Both the position numbers and the translations under genes were made by a program. Below the pieces are notes generated by a model that was given only the letters and a program-made list of their open reading frames with translations, had not been told where the DNA came from and searched no databases. A stretch of DNA of 64,000 bases from Sphingorhabdus lutea. Lineage in GTDB: Bacteria > Pseudomonadota > Alphaproteobacteria > Sphingomonadales > Sphingomonadaceae. The stretch lies in NCBI RefSeq assembly GCF_001889025.1, contig NZ_CP018154.1, positions 1,168,501-1,232,500 on the forward strand, read 5' to 3'. Of this stretch, positions 1-7,705 are shown piece by piece; the stretch's first letter is position 1, and each line of letters starts with the position of its first letter.

Positions 1-1542
1 CAATAATACGCCATTGATGCTGGCCTGACAGGCATTACCGCTGCCATTTATTTGATCAAAAGATGCCTCTTTCTTTTCATTCACATAACGTGCGCCCAAT
101 GTGACACTTAATTTATCGGTAAGATATAACACATTATGGGTAAAGATGGACCAGCTTTTGGCATCTTGCAGGAATAGATTATTGGCAAATGAACCATTTG
201 AATTTACCGGTGCGCCAATGCTGGCGCCAGGGCCACTGCCCAATGCGGTAAGGGCAAATAATGGATTTACGCCCGCCGCATTGGCAAAGTTAAACGCACT
301 ACCCGTTGCTTGATAATCTGGCCCCAATGACATTGTTTGTTTGGCGGTAATATCTTCATCGGAATAAAATCCGCCGATTAACCAATCAAATTTGTCATTA
401 AATGCTGTTCCTTGGAAACGCAGTTCCTGTGTAAATGTTTTAATTCTATCGCCAGATGGACCAACCGATGGTGCCTGTAATCCAGTTAAATTACCCACTG
501 TATATGTGTTGCGAGAGGTGAAGCCGCCGCTATAAGCTGTATAGGAATCAAAATCGCGATATGAACCAATATAGGTCATTTTGGCGCCGCCCAAATCCCA
601 TTTTAATTCACCAGAAACGCCCCATTGTTTAGACCCGTTAAAATATTCAGGTCCATTGATGGACAGATTTTCCAATGCGCTTAAACCCGATTGGGCGACA
701 CCATCGTCGGAAAGACCGTGAAAGGCAGAAAATGGCGCAAGTTCGGTTTCACGAACAATCACGGCATTACAGCAATTTTCATCAGATTTGGCATAATCGG
801 CCAATAAACGAATGCTGACATCTGAACTTGGCTCCATATAAAGCTGTCCGCGAAGCATATAGCGATCACGATTATTGCTTTCGACGCCTGAAGGCGATTC
901 TAAATATCCATCGCGTTTACGATATGTGCCCGATAGGCGGAAACCAGCCACATCTTGAACAACAGGAACGCTGACGCCCGCTTGAACATTCATGAAATTA
1001 TAATTGCCATAGGATGCGTTAACAAAACCTTCGACTTCGCTCAAATTTGCTTTTTTGGTGGTAACGTTCAACGCACCTGCCGATGTGTTACGTCCAAATA
1101 AAGTTCCTTGAGGTCCGCGAAGAATTTCCAATCGCTCTAAATCGACCAAATCGCCAAGCGCTACACCGGGGCGAGATTGATAAACGCCGTCAATAAACAC
1201 GCCGACCGAGCTTTCAAGCCCAGTATTATTACCCGTTGTGCCTACGCCGCGAACCTTAATCGATGTGCCTTGCGTTTCGGTTTGTGATGATTGAATGTTA
1301 AAACTAGGTGAGATTGACGATAAAGTTTTAATGTCCTGAACGCCTTGTTTTTCCAGCGCCTCTGGCGCAACGGCGGTCACGGCCAATGGAATATCCTGAA
1401 CATTGGCCTCACGCAATGTCGCGGTCACGATGATCGCTTCATTTTCTATCTTTTTTTGTGTGGGCGCATTTTGTGCATATGCCGCCGGCGCAAGGGCCGT
1501 GCTGCACATGGCAACGCATAAGATTTTATGTAAATTTTTCAT
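1..1542 (-). CDS. TonB-dependent outer-membrane receptor, N-terminal 514 residues (cut by window edge)
   Basis: The reverse strand is open from an ATG at 1542, preceded by a strong GGAGGAGAG ribosome site, to the window edge. A signal peptide (MKNLHKILC..., ending AAYAQ) is followed by a TonB-box-like stretch (EAIIVTAT). The plug domain follows, with the typical RVRG-like VRGVGTTG, VFIDGVYQSRPG and RGPQGTLFGRNTSAGA segments, and then beta-barrel strands. The family imports siderophores, vitamins or oligosaccharides across the outer membrane using ExbBD-TonB energy. The GRNTSAGA plug style is typical of the many sphingomonad receptors of unknown substrate. The barrel end lies outside the window, so the ligand cannot be judged. 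It is divergent from the E1 gene at 1740, with 197 bases between them, which may link it to that unit's metabolism, but this is inference. Confidence 0.95.
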   Translation of the reverse strand, partial: MKNLHKILCVAMCSTALAPAAYAQNAPTQKKIENEAIIVTATLREANVQDIPLAVTAVAPEALEKQGVQDIKTLSSISPSFNIQSSQTETQGTSIKVRGVGTTGNNTGLESSVGVFIDGVYQSRPGVALGDLVDLERLEILRGPQGTLFGRNTSAGALNVTTKKANLSEVEGFVNASYGNYNFMNVQAGVSVPVVQDVAGFRLSGTYRKRDGYLESPSGVESNNRDRYMLRGQLYMEPSSDVSIRLLADYAKSDENCCNAVIVRETELAPFSAFHGLSDDGVAQSGLSALENLSINGPEYFNGSKQWGVSGELKWDLGGAKMTYIGSYRDFDSYTAYSGGFTSRNTYTVGNLTGLQAPSVGPSGDRIKTFTQELRFQGTAFNDKFDWLIGGFYSDEDITAKQTMSLGPDYQATGSAFNFANAAGVNPLFALTALGSGPGASIGAPVNSNGSFANNLFLQDAKSWSIFTHNVLYLTDKLSVTLGARYVNEKKEASFDQINGSGNACQASINGVLL

Positions 1543-1739
1543 TCTTCTCTCCTCCATTATTTGCAAAGGCATATTTTTATATGCCCTTCCCCAGATGATG
1601 CCGCTCCCCAGCGTGCATCAAATTTCTCTCTCAATGCCCATCCTATCGCGAATTTTATCAATATCCAGCTTTTTAATCATTTGATTGAATAGTAGAAAAT
1701 ACTGTGACTTTTCTGCCGCACCATATTATGTAAGGCACT

Positions 1740-3974
1740 ATGTTTGACCGTGCTAAAATTATCGACCAAAATTTCCGCAATTTTGTTACGAATAACTGCT
1801 CTTTAGAGGGTGAATTATTTCGGGAATTATCATCGCTTGGGACATTAAAAGTCTCTGAGCTTGTTGATATATATGACACGCAAATTATGAGTCGGCAGTT
1901 GGATTTTTGGTCCCGCCGATCAAAGGGCAAAACTTTTTATTCAATCGGCAGTTCGGGACATGAAGGATTGGCGGCCATTGGAATCGCCAGCCGCGCCGAT
2001 GATATGGCGTTCCTGCATTATCGTGATGCCGCATTTTTAATACAAAGACGCAAAAAAGTGGGCGGGCAAAATGTCCTTTATGACATGGCATTGTCCTTTG
2101 CCGCGTCCAGCCATGATCCGATAAGCGGCGGCCGGCACAAGGTTTTGGGATGCGCCGCATCCTATGTCCCCCCGCAAACAAGCACCATTGCCAGCCATTT
2201 GCCAAAGGCGGTGGGCGCGGCCCATTCCATTGGCATGTCGCGGCGAAAGGATGGTATTGATGAAAATAATGCCCGTATCTTGCAACAAGATGGTGTTATA
2301 TTATGCAGCTTTGGTGATGCGTCGGCCAATCATAGCACGGCACAGGGCGCTATAAATGCGGCATGTTGGGCGGCATATCAACATATGGCGATGCCCATTG
2401 TTTTTATTTGCGAAGATAATGGCATTGGTATTTCGGTACGTACGCCCGATGGATGGACCGCGCAAAATTATATGAACCGTCCAGGTTTAAAATATATTGC
2501 TGCCAATGGATTGGACATTGTGGATGCGGTGGAAAAATCGCGGCAGGCGATTGAATATGCGCGGGTTAAGCAAAAACCAGTTTTCCTGCATATAAAAACG
2601 GTTCGTTTAATGGGCCATGCAGGGGCGGATGTGGAGGCGAGTTATGCCAGCAGTAAATTTATTGAGGAACGGGAGGCACTTGACCCCTTATTAACCACGG
2701 CGGCATATCTGGCAAAATATAGCTATTTGACCAGCGCAGATATTTTGCGCCGATATGATGAGATGGCGGAACGGGTGGAGCGTGTGGCGGCGCAGGCGTT
2801 AACAACCCCGCGATTAACCAGCAAAAAGGATATTATAGCCTCCATCATTCCGCCCAAAAAGCCACGGACTGAGCCCACGTCACAAATAAATGGAGCGCAT
2901 GAAATTTTTGCCAAGGAGCAAAATAATCTGGCCAAGCCAGCAACAATTGCCAAATCGATTAACTGGGCACTGGCCGAGATGATGGCTAGCAACCAAAATA
3001 TTGCCATTTTTGGCGAGGATGTCGCGCGAAAGGGCGGCGTTTACGGCGTGACCCAAGGCTTAATGGGCAAATTTGGTAATAGGCGGGTTTTTGATACATT
3101 GCTGGATGAACAAACCATATTGGGTCTTGCCATTGGAATGGGGCATAATGGATATATTCCTGTGCCGGAAATCCAATTTTTGGCATATCTACATAATGCG
3201 GAGGATCAAATAAGGGGTGAGGCGGCGACGCTTTCCTATTTTTCCAATGGGCAATATACCAATCCCATGGTGGTGCGGATTGCGGGTCTTCCCTATCAAA
3301 AGGGGTTTGGCGGGCATTTCCATAATGATAATAGCCTTGCCGTGTTGACCGATATTCCCGGCATTATTATTGCCTGTCCCTCCACCCCGCAAGACGCAGC
3401 CGCCATGATGCGAGAGGCGATAAGATTGGCGGAGGAAGAACAACGTGTTGTGGTGATGGTTGAACCCATTGCATTATATCATCAACAAGATTTGCACGAA
3501 GCGGGCGATGGCAAATGGGCACAGCATTATCAATTTGCGGGCGATGCGGATGCTGCCAGTTTTGGTGATATCGCCATTTATGAAAACAACAATGATAAGC
3601 CATCAAAAAAAGCAGATGCGGCCATTATCACCTATGGCAATGGGCATTATTTATCGCGTCAGGCGCAAAAAATATTGACCGAAAATCATGATATTTCGGT
3701 AAAGATAATTGATGTTCGTTGGCTGCACCCCTTACCCGAAGCGGCGATTATCAATGCAGTAAAAGACGCAAAACATATTTTAATTGTGGATGAGGGGCGG
3801 CAGAGTGGCGGGTTGAACGAAAAATTCATGACTATGCTTGCCGAACATGGTTTGGCGGATAAATCGCGCCGCCTATGCGCGGTGGATTGTTTCATTCCGC
3901 TTGGCCCTGCGGCGGAAATATTATTACCCAGCCGCGATGATATAATTGAAAATATATTAAAGATGGTAAAATAA
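1740..3974 (+). CDS. Fused 2-oxo-acid dehydrogenase E1 (alpha and beta domains in one chain)
   Basis: The 744-residue protein has an E1-alpha half (about residues 40-370) and an E1-beta half (about 395-744). The alpha half carries the GSSGHEG segment and a thiamine-diphosphate/Mg site, GDASANHS...EDNGIGIS, starting near residue 192. The beta half shows IFGEDVARKGGVYGVT, LDEQTILGLAIGMG and PEIQFLAYLHNAEDQI, typical of pyruvate or branched-chain E1-beta. The family decarboxylates a 2-oxo acid on thiamine diphosphate and passes the acyl group to a lipoylated E2. Most bacteria encode the two halves separately. No E2 or E3 gene is nearby. The next gene, an acyltransferase, starts 2 bases after the stop, so the two are almost certainly cotranslated. 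The substrate is unknown; a branched-chain 2-oxo acid is the likeliest guess. The start has AAGG about 5 bases upstream. Confidence 0.9.
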   Translation: MFDRAKIIDQNFRNFVTNNCSLEGELFRELSSLGTLKVSELVDIYDTQIMSRQLDFWSRRSKGKTFYSIGSSGHEGLAAIGIASRADDMAFLHYRDAAFLIQRRKKVGGQNVLYDMALSFAASSHDPISGGRHKVLGCAASYVPPQTSTIASHLPKAVGAAHSIGMSRRKDGIDENNARILQQDGVILCSFGDASANHSTAQGAINAACWAAYQHMAMPIVFICEDNGIGISVRTPDGWTAQNYMNRPGLKYIAANGLDIVDAVEKSRQAIEYARVKQKPVFLHIKTVRLMGHAGADVEASYASSKFIEEREALDPLLTTAAYLAKYSYLTSADILRRYDEMAERVERVAAQALTTPRLTSKKDIIASIIPPKKPRTEPTSQINGAHEIFAKEQNNLAKPATIAKSINWALAEMMASNQNIAIFGEDVARKGGVYGVTQGLMGKFGNRRVFDTLLDEQTILGLAIGMGHNGYIPVPEIQFLAYLHNAEDQIRGEAATLSYFSNGQYTNPMVVRIAGLPYQKGFGGHFHNDNSLAVLTDIPGIIIACPSTPQDAAAMMREAIRLAEEEQRVVVMVEPIALYHQQDLHEAGDGKWAQHYQFAGDADAASFGDIAIYENNNDKPSKKADAAIITYGNGHYLSRQAQKILTENHDISVKIIDVRWLHPLPEAAIINAVKDAKHILIVDEGRQSGGLNEKFMTMLAEHGLADKSRRLCAVDCFIPLGPAAEILLPSRDDIIENILKMVK

Positions 3975-3976
3975 TC

Positions 3977-5017
3977 ATGGCAGCTGAAAAGAAAAAAGCA
4001 TTGGTCATTTTCCCTGGACGGGGCAGTTATAATGCAAATGAGCTTGGTTATTTACATTCCCATCACGGAGCAAATAATGATTGGCTACATATGGTGGATA
4101 AAGTACGCAGCGATGCCGGACAACCTCCCATTACCCAAATGGATAAAGCCGAAAAATTTACCCCTTCCACCCATTTGACAGGCGATAATGCCTCCTTGTT
4201 AATTTACGCCTGCGCAATGGCGGATTTTATGGCGATAAACCGCGATAAATATGATGTTGTCGCGGTAACGGGCAACAGCATGGGGTGGTATTTGGCGCTG
4301 GCGGGCAGCGGGATTTTGTCCATGGAAAATGGCGCAAAATTGGTCAATAATATGGGCAATATCATGCATGAACATGGCGTGGGTGGACAGATAATCTATC
4401 CTATATCGGGTGATGATTGGCATATTGACAAAGAAAAATATGCATTGGTCCATCATTTATTGACGGAGGCAAAGGGGGTGGATGGCATCAGGGTTGAATT
4501 ATCCATCAACCTTGGCGGGATGGCGGTTTTTGCTGCCGATGATGCGGGGCTGCGCTGGTTAATGGAAAAATTGCCGAAATCGGGAAATTTCCCATTAAAA
4601 TTGGCACAGCATGCCGCCTTTCACAGCCCGATTTTGGATCATATTTTGCCTTTGGCGCGCGCCGCCAATCCAGCAGGTCATATAGACAGGGGGCAAATAC
4701 CCGCCATTGATGGCGATGGGTGCATATGGTCGCCCCATGCATTTGAGCAGGGCGATATTTTTGATTATACATTGGGGCGGCAGATAAATCGCACCTATGA
4801 TTATAGCAAAGCAGTCAGCGTGGCGGTGCGCGAATTTGCGCCAGACCAAATTATTCTAACTGGTCCGGGCAATGCGTTGGGCGCAGTGACGGCGCAAAGT
4901 TTAATACAAATGGGGGCATATGGATTAAAAAATAGGGACGATTTTATGGAGCGTCAGGCCGCCGATCCGATTATCCTGTCCATGGGATTGGCAGAGCAGC
5001 GCCAATATATTTTATAA
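3977..5017 (+). CDS. FabD-fold acyltransferase lacking the malonate-binding Arg
   Basis: The 346-residue protein resembles malonyl-CoA:ACP transacylase. The nucleophile elbow is GNSMG with Ser101, and the catalytic His is His216 in AAFHSPILD. The oxyanion loop reads FPGRGS, with Arg15 where FabD has Gln11. FabD uses Arg117, 25 residues after its nucleophile Ser92, to bind the free carboxylate of malonate. Here the residue 25 after Ser101 is Met126 (NNMGNIM). By family knowledge, losing this Arg shifts specificity towards non-carboxylated acyl groups. The gene is coupled to the fused E1 (2-base gap), so an acyl group made by that enzyme could be its substrate; this is inference. An automatic 'malonyltransferase' label is probably wrong in detail. 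The chain is longer than FabD (about 310 residues). Confidence 0.75.
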   Translation: MAAEKKKALVIFPGRGSYNANELGYLHSHHGANNDWLHMVDKVRSDAGQPPITQMDKAEKFTPSTHLTGDNASLLIYACAMADFMAINRDKYDVVAVTGNSMGWYLALAGSGILSMENGAKLVNNMGNIMHEHGVGGQIIYPISGDDWHIDKEKYALVHHLLTEAKGVDGIRVELSINLGGMAVFAADDAGLRWLMEKLPKSGNFPLKLAQHAAFHSPILDHILPLARAANPAGHIDRGQIPAIDGDGCIWSPHAFEQGDIFDYTLGRQINRTYDYSKAVSVAVREFAPDQIILTGPGNALGAVTAQSLIQMGAYGLKNRDDFMERQAADPIILSMGLAEQRQYIL

Positions 5018-5080
5018 TATAAAAGATTATCATTAAAAATTTTACACGCATTTAAGTCATTTTTTTTGGCGCTGTTTCAA

Positions 5081-5133
5081 CATAAAATGACAATTTTATG
5101 CATTTATGCATAAATTTGATGCGCAAAATGCAT
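5081..5133 (+). promoter_or_regulatory. Overlapping inverted repeats upstream of zwf, candidate operator
   Basis: Two overlapping inverted repeats lie 110-160 bases before zwf. CATAAAAT (5081-5088) is repeated inverted as ATTTTATG (5093-5100). AATTTTATGCAT (5092-5103) faces ATGCATAAATTT (5106-5117) with one mismatch and a TT spacer. A third ATGCAT sits at 5128-5133. The symmetry suits a dimeric repressor controlling the Entner-Doudoroff operon. The motif is not the HexR consensus, so the regulator is unknown. Confidence 0.45.
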
Positions 5134-5244
5134 ATATTGTCTTTATCCAGCGGCATTTTTGGTTAAAAGGCATAGGGAGAGTGAAGAAAATTTGTAAAAC
5201 CTAGCGTCAATTAAATATATTGGCCAAGATGAAAGAGCCTGAAC

Positions 5245-6693
5245 ATGGCGGCATTGCGCAGTTCCACATTATTACTTTTTGGTGCAACGGGGGATTTGTC
5301 CCGCCGGATGTTGTTGCCGTCGCTTTACGCTTTGCATGCCGATAATTTGGTCGGGGATGATTTGGTTATTTATGGCACCGCGCGAAGCGAGATGGATGAT
5401 ACAGAATTCCGCCAATTTACCAAGGATGCGCTTTGTGAATTTTTACCCGAAGACCGCAAAAATGAAGGGTTGATTGACAGTTTTCTGGAACGGATTTTTT
5501 ACCAGACCCTTGATGCCTCAACCATTGATGGCTTTGACGATTTGGCGAAGAAAATTGGCGATATTTCTGGCGGGCTTTCGATATTTTTATCAACCGCGCC
5601 ATTTTTGTTTGAACCCACGATAAATGGGTTAAAATCGGCGGGTCTTGCCGGCGATAATGTCAAAATTGGGCTTGAAAAACCATTGGGCACAGATTTTGAA
5701 TCCAGCATGGTTATAAATGATGCGGTTGCCGCCGTATTTCCAGAGTGTCGCACTTTCCGTATCGACCATTATTTGGGCAAGGAAACAGTGCAAAATTTAA
5801 TGGCGCTGCGTTTTGCCAATATGATGTTTGAACCATTGTGGAACAGCCATGCCATTGAACATGTTCAAATCACGGTAAGTGAAACCGTGGGTTTGGAGGG
5901 GCGTGCGGGATTTTATGATGATACTGGTGCTTTGCGCGATATGGTGCAAAACCATATGTTACAGCTGCTTGCCCTTATCGCGATGGAGCCGCCTGCAAGT
6001 TTCGATTCCACCGCCATAAGGGATGAGAAGGTAAAGGTGCTTCGTTCTTTACGTGTGCCAAATGATAACGATGTCGTAACTGGGCAATATGGCGATGGCG
6101 CGGTCGATGGACAGCCTGTAAAATCCTATGTTGACGATTTTGGCGGCTTGTCACGAACCGAAACATTTGTGGCGATTAAGGCATTTGTCGATAATTGGCG
6201 CTGGCAAGGTGTGCCATTTTATCTGCGCACGGGCAAAAGATTGTCCGAAAGGCGCAGCGAGATTGTTATCCAATTTAAACCTGTGGCGCATAATATTTTT
6301 AAGGATAAGGCAGGCAGCCTTGCCTCCAACCGCTTGATTATCAGGCTTCAGCCAGAAGAATATGTTCGTTTGCTGGTCATGGCGAAAGAACCCGGGCTTG
6401 ACCGTGAGGGGATTACCCTGCGCGAAGTGCCGTTGGACCTTTCCTTAACCAAGGCATTTTCCCATATGCGTCGCCGCATTGCATATGAACGCTTGCTATT
6501 AGATTTAATCGAAGGGGATCAGACATTATTTGTCCGCCGTGATGAGGTGGAGGGGCAATGGCGTTGGATTGATGCGATACGCGCCATTTGGCAGCGCGAT
6601 AAAAATATGCCCAAAAATTATGGTGCGGGCAGTTGGGGGCCAAGTGCGGCTATCGCCTTGACCGAAAGAGATGGCGTGAGTTGGAATGATTAA
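5245..6693 (+). CDS. zwf: Glucose-6-phosphate 1-dehydrogenase
   Basis: The 482-residue enzyme oxidises glucose-6-phosphate to 6-phosphogluconolactone with NAD(P)+, the entry step of the Entner-Doudoroff and pentose phosphate routes. The nucleotide-binding motif GATGDLSRR is at residues 13-21. The active-site signature RIDHYLGKE is at about 172-180, with the catalytic His at 175. Length is normal for the family. It is the first gene of a forward cluster (zwf, glucokinase paralogue, edd, glk, pgl) that turns glucose into 2-keto-3-deoxy-6-phosphogluconate. A GAAAGAG ribosome site precedes the ATG. The 227-base upstream region has palindromes described separately. Confidence 0.97.
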   Translation: MAALRSSTLLLFGATGDLSRRMLLPSLYALHADNLVGDDLVIYGTARSEMDDTEFRQFTKDALCEFLPEDRKNEGLIDSFLERIFYQTLDASTIDGFDDLAKKIGDISGGLSIFLSTAPFLFEPTINGLKSAGLAGDNVKIGLEKPLGTDFESSMVINDAVAAVFPECRTFRIDHYLGKETVQNLMALRFANMMFEPLWNSHAIEHVQITVSETVGLEGRAGFYDDTGALRDMVQNHMLQLLALIAMEPPASFDSTAIRDEKVKVLRSLRVPNDNDVVTGQYGDGAVDGQPVKSYVDDFGGLSRTETFVAIKAFVDNWRWQGVPFYLRTGKRLSERRSEIVIQFKPVAHNIFKDKAGSLASNRLIIRLQPEEYVRLLVMAKEPGLDREGITLREVPLDLSLTKAFSHMRRRIAYERLLLDLIEGDQTLFVRRDEVEGQWRWIDAIRAIWQRDKNMPKNYGAGSWGPSAAIALTERDGVSWND

Positions 6694-6746
6694 AAATTCG
6701 CTCCATCCTCCATTTGCAAAATCCCTGTCATTGAAAGAGCGATGAG

Positions 6747-7697
6747 ATGACAAGAGATGCCAATTTAGCAAATTTTTATGATAAGCATTATGCCATTATT
6801 GATGTTGATGGCCCCCATATTAAAATCGGATTATGCCCACATGATGGGGCGCCGTCGGTTCATCAAATTAAAAGCTATTCGGCATTGGATTTTACAAGTT
6901 TAAATGAAGCATTGGTCAAATATGCCGAAGAAGTGGCAATTGATATTTCCAACCGCCATGCCGCCATATCGGTCAGCGGCCCTGTGACCGGCGATTTTAT
7001 AAAAATTGCGCGCTGCCCATGGGCATTATCGGTTAACAGCATAAAAAAAATATTGGGCAAGGATTGTTTTTTTATCAATGATTCCATTGCCAAGGCATGG
7101 GCCGATGTGGACGCGCCAATACAGGCGCACCGGCCGATGGGTTCGGCAAAGGCACCAAATTTTAATGTGAGGGGCAGCTGGGCTGCGGTTAATTATGTGG
7201 ATGGATTGGGCGCGGCTATAATGGTGAATGATGGCAAGAATAGGCTGCGTCATTCATCATCTGAAATTGGCCATGCGGCATTTTCCCCCTTTTGTGAAAA
7301 AGAGCAACAATTGCTCACTTTATTACAAAATAGCCCCCATCCGGTTAGCTGGGAACAGGCGATTACTTTAAATTATGATGATCCAATTTGGCAAAAAATT
7401 GTCGGAATATCCGGCTTAAACGCCAAAATGAACATAAAGGCGGGCATATTGGGCAGCTTTGTCGGGGATTTAATTTTGTCGCTTGGCGCATGGTCGGGCA
7501 TTTTCCTTCATGGACATGCTGTAAAATTATTGACCATGCCCGAACAGGCCGATTTTTTTAATAGACGCGTCGAAAATAGAGCGAATTATCGCTCTCAATT
7601 AATGGCAACGCCCAGATGGTTAAACCGTTTGCCCAATGTTAATTTAATCGGCGCGGCCCAATTTTTACGTAACCAAATTGCAAATATTGAAAGCTGA
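6747..7697 (+). CDS. Degenerate glucokinase paralogue, probable pseudo-kinase
   Basis: The 316-residue protein aligns with bacterial glucokinase along its length, but its nucleotide-binding loops are altered. The usual DVGGTNAR reads DVDGPHIK (residues 19-26), GTGLG reads VDGLG, and the late glycine-rich GGVFIAGG reads SGIFLHGH. Sugar-side residues are partly kept: an ND pair in FINDSIAKA and Glu/His in SSEIGHAAF. A true glucokinase gene lies two genes downstream. The gene is intact, in frame and placed between zwf and edd, so it is maintained rather than decaying. By inference it may bind glucose or a sugar phosphate without phosphorylating it, or have gained another role. Fifty-three bases separate it from zwf and 8 from edd. 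Confidence 0.75.
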   Translation: MTRDANLANFYDKHYAIIDVDGPHIKIGLCPHDGAPSVHQIKSYSALDFTSLNEALVKYAEEVAIDISNRHAAISVSGPVTGDFIKIARCPWALSVNSIKKILGKDCFFINDSIAKAWADVDAPIQAHRPMGSAKAPNFNVRGSWAAVNYVDGLGAAIMVNDGKNRLRHSSSEIGHAAFSPFCEKEQQLLTLLQNSPHPVSWEQAITLNYDDPIWQKIVGISGLNAKMNIKAGILGSFVGDLILSLGAWSGIFLHGHAVKLLTMPEQADFFNRRVENRANYRSQLMATPRWLNRLPNVNLIGAAQFLRNQIANIES

Positions 7698-7705
7698 GAA
7701 TATTC

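Noticed and set aside
5181..5204. A 7-codon GTG frame after AGGGAGA upstream of zwf, possible leader peptide
   Set aside because: The ribosome site lies against the GTG, there is no run of regulatory codons and no attenuator hairpin follows.
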